Below, one piece after another: positions 50,486 to 57,965 of a stretch of 64,000 bases of DNA. The translations under genes and the position numbers were made by a program. Origin of the DNA: a virus; the IMG/VR virus record IMGVR_UViG_3300025870_000008, positions 16,843-80,842 of that record, one strand, 5' to 3'. Under the pieces are notes generated by a model. That model worked only from the letters and a program-made list of their open reading frames with translations, made no database searches and was not told the origin of the DNA. The stretch's first letter is position 1. The number at the start of each line of letters is the position of its first letter.

Positions 50486-51253
50486 TCAATTATTCTTAAT
50501 AATATTCAAAAGTATCCTAGCTTCTTTTGATGGAATGTCGTCAAAGGAATTCCAGGAAGGAGCTTCAGGGTTAACATAAGAATTAGAATTTTTCAACATT
50601 AATAAATAGTCTTTGAAGCATTCAAAATTTTGGCAGTTTATATTTTCTCTGCAAAATTTCTCTAAGGTTGAATGTATAGAAAACGAGCTATTACTTACGT
50701 TATCTTGAGATTTGTTTTGATTGTCGGATGTGTCCATTTCGTCCATACCAACAATATGCACATTTAAAAAATTTCTTACACATCTAACAAAAGCCCTATT
50801 ACAAGCAATTGTTTCCAAAAACTTTTTAGCGAAACTACTGGTGTTATGAATAGTTGCGTTAGCCATGTCTTCAAACATAATAGGGTTGTTACCTGTTTCA
50901 TAATTAGCTATAAACTGGATAGAACAACTAACAGCCACATGATCGTGCTCGCATTTTACCGTTTCGTAAGAACAGCTTGAGAAGCCTCTAAGGCGCGCAA
51001 GCTCCTTAATTCCGCTAAGTTTAATTAGTAATTGGTGATCCTTTAAGCCTTCTATTGCCTTAGGTAAAGGCTTGTTGAATCTTTCAAACCAAAGTTTATT
51101 GGGGAATAAATGCTCTTCTTTAACCATAGCTCTCCAGTCAACAGAGCCGTCTTCATTAAATATATAATCAACATTAGAAAGTAATCCAAAATCATTTCTA
51201 GTATATATTTCAGGCCCTGAAGTTTTGGAGGAGGGTGTTTGTTTTTTTGTCAT
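50486..51253 (-). CDS. Possible recombination or ssDNA-annealing protein (255 aa)
   Basis: It has the pattern of phage recombination mediators: an N-terminal segment (DYIFNEDGSVDWRAMV), a central beta part (KELARLRGFSSCSYETV, VAVSCSIQFIANYETG) and a helix FLETIACNRAFVRCVRNFLN near residue 145 that recalls the conserved ET..AxxRA helix of Rad52-like annealing proteins. The resemblance is weak and the name is an inference. It lies at the end of the cluster with SSB, sigma factor and dNMP kinase. Confidence 0.45.
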   Translation of the reverse strand: MTKKQTPSSKTSGPEIYTRNDFGLLSNVDYIFNEDGSVDWRAMVKEEHLFPNKLWFERFNKPLPKAIEGLKDHQLLIKLSGIKELARLRGFSSCSYETVKCEHDHVAVSCSIQFIANYETGNNPIMFEDMANATIHNTSSFAKKFLETIACNRAFVRCVRNFLNVHIVGMDEMDTSDNQNKSQDNVSNSSFSIHSTLEKFCRENINCQNFECFKDYLLMLKNSNSYVNPEAPSWNSFDDIPSKEARILLNIIKNN

Positions 51254-51260
51254 GAAAATG

Positions 51261-51290
51261 ATATTAACATAAATCTAATAAAGATGTCAA
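51261..51290 (-). promoter_or_regulatory. Early-type promoter for the gene at 51253
   Basis: On the minus strand: TTGACA, 18 bp, TAATAT, 7 bp, ATG. Confidence 0.5.
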
Positions 51291-51823
51291 TCATTATTTT
51301 GAGATTTAATTTGTATGGATATCCTGTGAACTAAAATCTTTTCTATAATTTTACTTAAAAGATTTTTTACAACTTCTATTTCGCCAGGTTCAATTGGGAT
51401 TTTGAAGGTGTCCGAACCATTACGTGTTATGGAAATACCAAAAGCTGGTAAAACTTGCATTTTCTGCTCAAATTTTTTAGTGTTTTTGTTTAACTGGCTA
51501 ACTTTAATTTCCTTATCCCAGGGGGACAACTTTATTGTTGTTTTATTTTCTCCGTATGTGTGAAAAGTGTTGTATTCATATCTATTAGTAAAAGAGGATA
51601 GCATTGACCCACATTCAAATTCATTAAATTTTAATGTTATGTTTTTTTCTGGGTCGCTTCTATTTTGAGAAAAACTGCCAGTTTTTGATTCTCCGTTCCA
51701 GTTGTACTGTTTAATTGCGTTGATGAACAAGCAGGGTTCCTGATTTTTTTGTTGAACTCCGTACCTAAAGCTAAATGCACAGCCAGTATTTTTCGAATTT
51801 GGTTTATATATTGATATACTCAT
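51287..51823 (-). CDS. Hypothetical protein, possible nucleic-acid-binding fold (178 aa)
   Basis: A beta-rich N-terminal part (ISIYKPNSKNTGCAFSFRYG, PCLFINAIKQYNWNGE, NITLKFNEFECGSML) and a C-terminal helix (EVVKNLLSKIIEKILVHR). The strand set followed by a long helix is reminiscent of PC4/Whirly-type ssDNA binders, but I cannot confirm it. It starts 2 bp after the upstream stop, so it is cotranscribed with the gene at 52212. Confidence 0.55.
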   Translation of the reverse strand: MSISIYKPNSKNTGCAFSFRYGVQQKNQEPCLFINAIKQYNWNGESKTGSFSQNRSDPEKNITLKFNEFECGSMLSSFTNRYEYNTFHTYGENKTTIKLSPWDKEIKVSQLNKNTKKFEQKMQVLPAFGISITRNGSDTFKIPIEPGEIEVVKNLLSKIIEKILVHRISIQIKSQNND

Positions 51824-51825
51824 GA

Positions 51826-52212
51826 TTAAAAATCCACAGAGAATTTGTTATTTTGTTTTAATTTTTGTTTTATTTCTTCTGAATGCTTCGCTCCTTTTCT
51901 TTGTTTAGAATATTCTTTGAAATATTTTTGTTGCACTGGGTCTACCCCACCATTCATTGATTTTCTTTTATCAGAAAGCTCTTTTGAGTAGTCGAGCATA
52001 TCTCCATAGGAGCCTTTCATGCCGCCTGTTTTGTTGACAAAATGAGTGTTATCAAATGGATTTATGTTTGAATCTGTATTAAGTTGAGGGTTGCTCCATA
52101 CTCTTGCCCACTTTAATCCAGAATCATCGATATAAACATGTTCTTCATTCATGGACTGAACTAATTCTATGAATTCTTCTTTAGCGGGGTGTTTGTATAC
52201 ATAAACAGGCAT
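51826..52212 (-). CDS. FmdB-like conserved phage protein (128 aa)
   Basis: The start MPVYVYKHPAKEEFIELVQSM, followed by YIDDSGLKWARVW and KTGGMKGSYGDMLDYSKELS, matches a conserved phage protein related to FmdB regulatory proteins, in which a short N-terminal beta unit precedes a charged helical tail. The zinc-ribbon cysteines of cellular FmdB are absent. Role unknown. It begins the minus-strand unit and shares its promoter region with the divergent gene at 52271. Confidence 0.65.
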   Translation of the reverse strand: MPVYVYKHPAKEEFIELVQSMNEEHVYIDDSGLKWARVWSNPQLNTDSNINPFDNTHFVNKTGGMKGSYGDMLDYSKELSDKRKSMNGGVDPVQQKYFKEYSKQRKGAKHSEEIKQKLKQNNKFSVDF

Positions 52213-52220
52213 TACTGTAT

Positions 52221-52249
52221 ATAATATATTAAATACAACAAGAAGTCAA
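52221..52249 (-). promoter_or_regulatory. Early-type promoter for the gene at 52212
   Basis: On the minus strand: TTGACT, 17 bp, TATTAT, 8 bp, ATG. A plus-strand GTGTA box starts 7 bp beyond it, so the 58 bp gap serves both strands. Confidence 0.6.
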
Positions 52250-52256
52250 ATAAAAA

Positions 52257-52261
52257 GTGTA
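52257..52261 (+). promoter_or_regulatory. Late-type GTGTA box
   Basis: GTGTAAACATATATATG, 14 bp before the ATG at 52271; the shortest spacing of the set. Confidence 0.4.
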
Positions 52262-52270
52262 AACATATAT

Positions 52271-53398
52271 ATGTTTTTATTTTTAATAACTTTTTTATCA
52301 GCTATTTCAATATCATTGATAGGGGGATATTTTAGTATTATAGGTTTGTCCACTATTTTTCCAGGCTCTAAAACGTCTGTAATTGTTATGGGAGCGGCTT
52401 TAGAAATCGCTAAAGTTATAGCTGTTTTGTGGCTACATGAAAATTGGGATAAACCTAAAATAATTATTAAATTATATTTAATATTTTCTATTTTAATACT
52501 AATGGGTATCACGAGCTTAGGAGTTTTTGGATACTTAAGTAAAGCGCATGTAGAGCATCAGAATTTAGCAAATGCGGAAATAATACAAATAGAAACTATA
52601 AACGAGAGAATAAAAAAAGAGGAATTATTTATTAAGCAGTATGAGGGAGCCGTTAATACTATAAAAAAAGAAGAAGGAGAACAAAGAAGAACCAACGAAG
52701 TTGAATTAGATAGATCCGAGAGATTAATTAATTCAATAAATCTAAAAATGGAAAAAAGTATTGAAATTGAAAATGGGTCCATTAAATCCTTGAATGACAG
52801 GATGAAAATTTTAAACTTAGAGGTTGATAATGTAGAGAAAAGAAACTCGGGTTTATTTAGTAATAAGAAAGAGGCTTTAAAAAAAATACAAGAACAGCAA
52901 AAGGAGGAAAGGGTATCAATACAGGAAGATATTAAATATCATAAAAATAACATAAAGATAATTAAAGAGAAACACGATAAAGAATACGAGGAAATAAAAT
53001 CTTTAATGAATTCTTTTAGGGTAAAAGAAAACATAGGTAGTAAAAATTTAGATGAAATTAATAATCTAAACAGTTTGATAAAAAAATCTTTATTGGAAAT
53101 TGAAGGTTTAAGGTTAGAGAAAAATAAACTAGGTTCTGTGGTGATGAATTTAGAATCTGAGATTGGACCTCTGAAATATTTCGTGGGACTGGTTAAAGAT
53201 TTAGGAATAGCCCAAATAGGTCCAGATCAAGCTGTTAGAATTATTATATTAATAATAGTTTGTGTTTTTGATCCTTTGGCTGTAGTACTGTTAATCGCAG
53301 CTCAACTTTCTTTTGGATCTACAACCTGTAAAGAAAGCCCCGCTTACAAAAAAATGAAGCATAGGGTTTTGTTTTCTCCTTTTAAAAGGAGAAATTAA
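52271..53398 (+). CDS. Membrane protein with long coiled coil (375 aa)
   Basis: Three N-terminal membrane segments (about residues 2-28, 35-55, 65-88) are followed by about 200 residues of charged coiled coil (ERIKKEELFIKQYEGAVN and on). A C-terminal membrane segment (IIILIIVCVFDPLAVVLLIAA, about 327-347) carries the DPLAV motif, and a basic tail ends it. The layout resembles DUF4407-type proteins found in phages and bacteria. It could span the inner membrane during infection. Its 3' end overlaps the convergent SSB gene by 4 bp. Confidence 0.7.
   Translation: MFLFLITFLSAISISLIGGYFSIIGLSTIFPGSKTSVIVMGAALEIAKVIAVLWLHENWDKPKIIIKLYLIFSILILMGITSLGVFGYLSKAHVEHQNLANAEIIQIETINERIKKEELFIKQYEGAVNTIKKEEGEQRRTNEVELDRSERLINSINLKMEKSIEIENGSIKSLNDRMKILNLEVDNVEKRNSGLFSNKKEALKKIQEQQKEERVSIQEDIKYHKNNIKIIKEKHDKEYEEIKSLMNSFRVKENIGSKNLDEINNLNSLIKKSLLEIEGLRLEKNKLGSVVMNLESEIGPLKYFVGLVKDLGIAQIGPDQAVRIIILIIVCVFDPLAVVLLIAAQLSFGSTTCKESPAYKKMKHRVLFSPFKRRN
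53373..53394. terminator. 22 bp perfect palindrome at convergent gene ends
   Basis: TTTCTCCTTTTAAAAGGAGAAA lies just before the overlapping stops (TTAA) of the membrane-protein gene and the SSB gene. As RNA it gives a 9 bp stem with a 4 nt loop in both directions. There is no strong T-tract, so terminator function is uncertain. Confidence 0.5.
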
Positions 53399-53847
53399 AA
53401 TTCAAACTCCTGTTCAAATTGATCCATAGCTTCATTAGAATCTATATCTTTATTTTCTTCTGGAGATGATTTTTTACTTTTCGAGAGTTTGGGTTTGCTT
53501 TTAGTTTCATTTTCTAGTTTTTGACCAAACTGAACTTTCCCAGAATAACCATCTACATTAACAGTGAAGGTCGTGCAGTTTATTTCTTCGCCGCTGCCAG
53601 TGTTCTTGGTGTATTGCTTCGGAATAATAGAAGCGTTTGTGATAAAAACCTGAGCTCCTTTTTTAAGCATCATGCATTTTTCTCCTTCTTTGCCCCATAC
53701 GTCTACATAAAAATATAACGCAGATTCGTTGTGAGGATTATTAACTGCAATTCTGAATTTTGCAACTTTAGTTTTTCCCGCCTGTTTGATTTCTGGATCA
53801 GCAACTAAATTGCCAATACAGTGAAATTGATTTAAGTAAAAAGCCAT
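53395..53847 (-). CDS. ssb: Single-stranded DNA-binding protein
   Basis: 150 aa. The OB-fold part (residues 1-105) shows the SSB signatures CIGNLVADPEIK, KVAKFRIAVNN and YFYVDVWGKEGE. It is followed by a Lys/Ser-rich linker and an acidic, aromatic tail (MDQFEQEFEF), the usual docking tip for replication proteins, though with F instead of the common DDDIPF. The start codon overlaps the stop of the sigma gene (TAATG), so the two are coupled. An AAGGA sequence precedes it. Confidence 0.9.
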   Translation of the reverse strand: MAFYLNQFHCIGNLVADPEIKQAGKTKVAKFRIAVNNPHNESALYFYVDVWGKEGEKCMMLKKGAQVFITNASIIPKQYTKNTGSGEEINCTTFTVNVDGYSGKVQFGQKLENETKSKPKLSKSKKSSPEENKDIDSNEAMDQFEQEFEF

Positions 53848-54434
53848 TATATTTTTTCCTTTCTTATTTTTTCTATATATTTATTATGTACATTTATGCA
53901 GCCTTGAACGCTGAGATTTATTTTAGGGGATTGGGCTACAACACTCCAAGGCATCACAGTGTTGTTTTCGCCATCTAAATATCTAAGTTTAAATATCTCA
54001 TAAAGTCGCAAGTCTTTATTATTCTTTAATTTTTTTAAAAACTCTTCTAGGGCGTCTTTTTTTTCTAGAGAAATTATTGAAGTGTCAGAGTATTGGATAT
54101 TGTTTAGATCTTCTTGTTTTATAGCAACTTTCTTAGTGTTGGATTCTTTATTTTTGTTATAGAGATTCAAGCAGAACCACTTTATTCTACTAGCTAAATA
54201 AGTGCTGAATTTAGCTCCTTTATCAGGATCATAGTCTAATATACATTCATATATAAAACTTTCTCTATTTGGTAAGAAGTCGTTTTTATAAAAATCAAAA
54301 TTGCCATACATATATTTAGAGCACATTTTAAAAAAAATACCACTATGAGCTTCCAAGATTTCGCGAAAGTTTTTGGTTGTATTTTTTCCAGATTTGATCT
54401 CGTTTATTATTTCATTTTCGTTTAATTTTTTCAT
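53847..54434 (-). CDS. Sigma-70-family RNA polymerase sigma factor
   Basis: 195 aa. Region 2 is clear: HSGIFFKMCSKYMYGN, then ESFIYECILDYDPDKGAKFSTYLASRIKWFC, matching the sigma-70 region 2.2-2.4 pattern (FDPxKGxxFSTYxxxxI). A region 4-like HTH follows (LYEIFKLRYLDGE, MPWSVVAQSPKINLS, CINVHNKYIEKIRKE). It would bind host core polymerase and recognise phage promoters. It is embedded between the dNMP kinase (23 bp overlap) and SSB. Distinct from the sigma-like protein at 11628, so the phage has two. Confidence 0.85.
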   Translation of the reverse strand: MKKLNENEIINEIKSGKNTTKNFREILEAHSGIFFKMCSKYMYGNFDFYKNDFLPNRESFIYECILDYDPDKGAKFSTYLASRIKWFCLNLYNKNKESNTKKVAIKQEDLNNIQYSDTSIISLEKKDALEEFLKKLKNNKDLRLYEIFKLRYLDGENNTVMPWSVVAQSPKINLSVQGCINVHNKYIEKIRKEKI

Positions 54435-54969
54435 TTATAAATTCTTGTATGAATGGTAAGCCCTTGGAATGATCCCCTTCAAATGAACTCCAGTTTATTA
54501 CATAATCCGAATTTCTCTCTAGAGACGGAGTGTAGGCTTCTTCTTCTGAGTTTATAGGCTTGAATCCATGTCTACTTACATGAACACAACAAGAGTCTTT
54601 GAATTTATTTTTTAAAAATTCTTGTTCATTAGGGTACCTAGTATCTGTTATGACAGATATAATTCCTTTAGATTCATTTTTTTGAAGCTGAGGCTCTATA
54701 ACTTTAATCCAGAAATTCTTATCCATCTTTCTGCCGAGATCAGTTCCATATGCAACCAATAATGGTCTAACTAGTTCTTTCTCAATTGCTGTTGGATTAA
54801 GTATATCTATATTAAATTTACGTTTAACTAAGGGTCTTAAGTCTTTTTTTATTTGATCGGCAAAGGCTAGTCTTTTAATTTTTAATTGGTAATTCTTGGA
54901 TTGAGACTTCAATAAAGAGAAAAATGTGTCTTTACCTGAACGAGCTACTCCTGATACTGCTATAATCAT
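54412..54969 (-). CDS. Deoxynucleoside monophosphate kinase
   Basis: 185 aa. The P-loop is GVARSGKDT at residues 6-14. Further matches to the T4 gp1 family are LAFADQIKKDLRPL (about 34-47), LLVAYGTDLGRKMD (about 70-83) and VITDTRYPNEQEF (about 105-117). It phosphorylates dNMPs to dNDPs, supplying precursors together with NrdA. It starts 1 bp after the upstream stop and overlaps the sigma gene at its 3' end. Confidence 0.88.
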   Translation of the reverse strand: MIIAVSGVARSGKDTFFSLLKSQSKNYQLKIKRLAFADQIKKDLRPLVKRKFNIDILNPTAIEKELVRPLLVAYGTDLGRKMDKNFWIKVIEPQLQKNESKGIISVITDTRYPNEQEFLKNKFKDSCCVHVSRHGFKPINSEEEAYTPSLERNSDYVINWSSFEGDHSKGLPFIQEFINEKIKRK

Positions 54970-54970
54970 A

Positions 54971-55282
54971 TTAAGATGGGATTATTTTTTTGAATTTTTT
55001 TGATAGGTCATGTCTACCTATATTGGATAATATATAAGGTGTTGATAATATTTTGCTATGATCTTGATTAAAGTTTATACAAAACTTAGAGCAGTTTAAT
55101 GAAATTATTGCTGGACTTAGCTTTAAGTTGGCACCTTCATTATCTAGCATTAGCTCTAATGCCTTAGATGCAGCCTCTTCATGATTTGAGGCCACAACTG
55201 ACACTTCCCAGTTCGCTGATGTTATGAAATATAAATTTTCAAAATCATTGGTGATCAATCTTGATATATTTTCTTTAGGCAT
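54971..55282 (-). CDS. Hypothetical early protein, first gene of the replication cluster (103 aa)
   Basis: An alpha/beta protein with a strand-helix core (LYFITSANWEVSVVASNHEEAASKALELM) like small ACT- or ferredoxin-like folds; no family recognised. It starts 6 bp after a TATCTT -10 box, so its mRNA should be leaderless. The following kinase, sigma and SSB genes are packed head to tail and probably share this transcript. Confidence 0.65.
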   Translation of the reverse strand: MPKENISRLITNDFENLYFITSANWEVSVVASNHEEAASKALELMLDNEGANLKLSPAIISLNCSKFCINFNQDHSKILSTPYILSNIGRHDLSKKFKKIIPS

Positions 55283-55288
55283 TGATAT

Positions 55289-55316
55289 AAGATATCAGTT
55301 TTTAACAAAAAGTCAA
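55289..55316 (-). promoter_or_regulatory. Early-type promoter for the dNMP kinase-sigma-ssb unit
   Basis: On the minus strand: TTGACT, 16 bp, TATCTT, 6 bp, ATG. The -35 box overlaps a small inverted repeat (CAAGTTT ... AAACTTG, 55314-55333). Confidence 0.55.
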
Positions 55317-55514
55317 GTTTTTTTACAAACTTGTATGTATTTATTTATAATATTAACTTTTGAGTCTTTATATATCCTAATATATATATTAATATATTAT
55401 ATATATCTTGTTTTGTTGATAACATCATAAAATATTTTACTTGTAAAAACTTTAAGTTTTTGATATATTAATTTTAGCTATCAAAAGTTTGTGTATGATA
55501 GTTGATTAATAAAT
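55317..55514. other. AT-rich divergent intergenic region
   Basis: No gene seen. It holds runs of alternating TA (about 55378-55408), an inverted repeat with TTTTTGATA at 55457-55465 and TATCAAAAGTTT at 55479-55490, a GTGTA box at 55491 and GATAGT at 55497. It separates the minus-strand replication unit from nrdA and could hold an origin or regulatory site. Confidence 0.5.
55491..55495 (+). promoter_or_regulatory. Late-type GTGTA box upstream of nrdA
   Basis: GTGTATGATAGT, 24 bp before the ATG at 55515. It contains GATAGT, the early -10 sequence, but without a clear -35 at 17 bp. Confidence 0.4.
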
Positions 55515-57923
55515 ATGAAAATTAAGAAACGAAACGGCAGGTTAGAAGATTTTAATGTAGAAAAGATAAATGCTAGTGCTGAAAGAGCTTGCGTTGGAAT
55601 AGAAGATGTATCAGCTAGCGAGATTGTGCTAGATGCTCAATTACAACTATTCGACAAGATAACGACTAGAGAAATAGATCAAGCTCTAATATTTTCTGCC
55701 CGCGAAAAGATTGAAAAAGAACCTAATTACTCCTTTGCTGCCGCACAGCTATTGCTCAACACTTTATACAAAGAAGTTTTTAAAGAGGGTGTGGACTCCG
55801 ATACGTTTAAACTCCAATATAGGAAAAGCTTCATTCAAAACACAAAAAAATTAGTTAAGGAAAATAGACTAGATGAGCGTTTACTGGACTTTGATCTCGC
55901 TTTCTTGTCTGAAAATATAAAAATCAGAAGAGATAAAAACTTAAAATATCTCGGAGTTCAAATTCTTTACGATAGATATTTTCTTAGAATAGACGATAAG
56001 ATTATGGAAACTCCGCAATCTTTTTTTATGCGTGTTGCTATGGGGCTTTCTATCGACGAGGATAATAAAAACGAAAGAGCTGTTGAATTTTATAATTTAA
56101 TTAGCCAGCAGCTTTATACCCCATCTACCCCAACTCTTTTTAACAGTGGAACCACTCATTCGCAGCTTAGCTCTTGCTACCTTAACACTTTTGATGATAG
56201 CATTGATGGTATCTTTGATGGTGCCTGGCAAGAAGCCAGAAAATCAAAATATGCTGGCGGTCTCGGTCTTGATGTTACTCCTTTTCGCTCCACGGGTTCT
56301 CATATTCAAGGAACTAACGGTATTTCTAGCGGGCTAGTTCCATGGCTTAAAATATACAATGATTTATTAGTTGCGGTAAATCAGGGCGGAAAACGTCCAG
56401 GTGCTGGCTGTGCTTATCTGGAACCCTGGCACTTAGATTATGAAGACTTTTTAAATCTTCGCAGAAACACTGGGGACGACAGGCTTCGATGTCACGACAT
56501 GAATACCGCCTCCTGGATTCCCGATGAGTTTATGCGTAGGGTTAAAAATGAAGAAATTTGGTATTTCTTTGACCCTAAATATGCAGACCTTCATGATCGA
56601 TTTGGAGAAGATTTCGATGTAAGATATAACGAATTATGCAATCAAGCTGATGAAGGCTTAATAAAAAACTACAGAACAACCCCAGCTAAAGAACTATGGA
56701 AAAAGATGCTTAAAGTACTATTTGAGACATCTCATCCCTGGAACACATTTAAAGATCCGTGTAACATTCGATACACCAATCAACATGCTGGAGCCGTACG
56801 TAGCTCTAATCTTTGCACGGAGATCACCCTTCACACAAAACCGTCTGAATACAAACGAGGCGAAAAAACTAAAATCGGAGAAACCGCTGTTTGTAATTTA
56901 GGTTCTATTAATGTACTGAATCACTTATTGGAAGACGGTGATATAGATTTTGATAAACTCAAACAATCTATTCACACTGCTGTTAGAATGCTGGATAACG
57001 TAATTGATATTAACTTCTACCCAACCAAAGAGTCCAGTAACTCTAATCTTAAAAATCGCCCAGTAGGATTAGGAGTCATGGGCATACACGATGTACTTCA
57101 TGTAAAAAATATACCTATCGATAGCGAAGAAGCTATACATTGGAATGATTATTTCTTTGAGTTTTATAGTAGGGAGGCTATTCTTGCTAGCTCAAACTTA
57201 GCAAAGGAAAGGGGTCCTTACGAAACTTTTGAAGGTTCTTTGTGGCACCAAAACATTCTACCAATAGATAGTTTTGGTATTTTAAATAAATATAGAAAAT
57301 CAAAATTTAATAAAAAAGAGTCTTTAAACTGGTCGGAAGTGCGAGATTCAATAAAATCCCACGGAATGCGCAATAGTAATGTTATGGCAATTGCCCCAAC
57401 GGCCACAATTGGCTACATCAATGGTGTGGAACAAAGCATTGAACCTAATTTTTCCGTTTTATTTGTTTACGAAAATAAAAGCGGTAATTTTTATATCACC
57501 AATCCTCATTTTGTTAAAGACATGAAAGACAGAGGTTTATGGAATTCAGAAATTTCAAATTTAGTAAAAAATTGCGATGGAGATTTGTCTCTAATAGATG
57601 ATTCTATACCAGATATCTTAAAAGAAAAATACAAAACGGCTTTCGATAGAGATATGTTCAAACTAATAGACTGCAACTCAGTTCGACAAAAATGGATAGA
57701 TCAGGCTGTTAGCTTCAACCTCTACAATAAAACAACTTCATTAAAATACTTAAACGATATATACTTTCATGCTTGGGAGAAATGCTTAAAAACAACTTAT
57801 TATTTAAGAAATCGTGCTGCTAGTAAAATCGAGAAGTCTTCTCAATCAGAAACCGAGCCAAAAAATAAGTCTTGCAGCCTAGAAGCTAAAGATCGTGGCG
57901 AAAGTTGCGAAAGTTGTCAATAA
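55515..57923 (+). CDS. nrdA: Ribonucleoside-diphosphate reductase, class I alpha subunit
   Basis: 802 aa. An ATP-cone is at residues 1-90 (KKRNGRLEDFNVEKI). The catalytic cysteines are visible in LSSCYLN (about 222), NLCTEI (about 434) and VCNLGSINV (about 458), and the C-terminal redox pair is CESC just before the end. PTATIGYINGVEQSIEP (about 630) is the usual substrate loop. It reduces NDPs to dNDPs. The small subunit NrdB, needed for the tyrosyl radical, is not in this window. It runs without interruption by intron or intein. Confidence 0.95.
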   Translation: MKIKKRNGRLEDFNVEKINASAERACVGIEDVSASEIVLDAQLQLFDKITTREIDQALIFSAREKIEKEPNYSFAAAQLLLNTLYKEVFKEGVDSDTFKLQYRKSFIQNTKKLVKENRLDERLLDFDLAFLSENIKIRRDKNLKYLGVQILYDRYFLRIDDKIMETPQSFFMRVAMGLSIDEDNKNERAVEFYNLISQQLYTPSTPTLFNSGTTHSQLSSCYLNTFDDSIDGIFDGAWQEARKSKYAGGLGLDVTPFRSTGSHIQGTNGISSGLVPWLKIYNDLLVAVNQGGKRPGAGCAYLEPWHLDYEDFLNLRRNTGDDRLRCHDMNTASWIPDEFMRRVKNEEIWYFFDPKYADLHDRFGEDFDVRYNELCNQADEGLIKNYRTTPAKELWKKMLKVLFETSHPWNTFKDPCNIRYTNQHAGAVRSSNLCTEITLHTKPSEYKRGEKTKIGETAVCNLGSINVLNHLLEDGDIDFDKLKQSIHTAVRMLDNVIDINFYPTKESSNSNLKNRPVGLGVMGIHDVLHVKNIPIDSEEAIHWNDYFFEFYSREAILASSNLAKERGPYETFEGSLWHQNILPIDSFGILNKYRKSKFNKKESLNWSEVRDSIKSHGMRNSNVMAIAPTATIGYINGVEQSIEPNFSVLFVYENKSGNFYITNPHFVKDMKDRGLWNSEISNLVKNCDGDLSLIDDSIPDILKEKYKTAFDRDMFKLIDCNSVRQKWIDQAVSFNLYNKTTSLKYLNDIYFHAWEKCLKTTYYLRNRAASKIEKSSQSETEPKNKSCSLEAKDRGESCESCQ

Positions 57924-57927
57924 TTAT

Positions 57928-57953
57928 GTGTAATACATGTGTATTTGTGTGTA
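57928..57953 (+). promoter_or_regulatory. Three GTGTA boxes at helical spacing
   Basis: GTGTA at 57928, 57939 and 57949, i.e. 11 and 10 bp apart, on the same face of the helix; the last is 17 bp before the ATG at 57966. It sits between nrdA and the glycan cassette. Confidence 0.5.
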
Positions 57954-57965
57954 CCTACATAAAGC

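Noticed and set aside
55515-57923. Intron, intein or homing endonuclease in nrdA, often seen in phages
   Set aside because: The reading frame is continuous and of normal length with all catalytic motifs at usual spacing.
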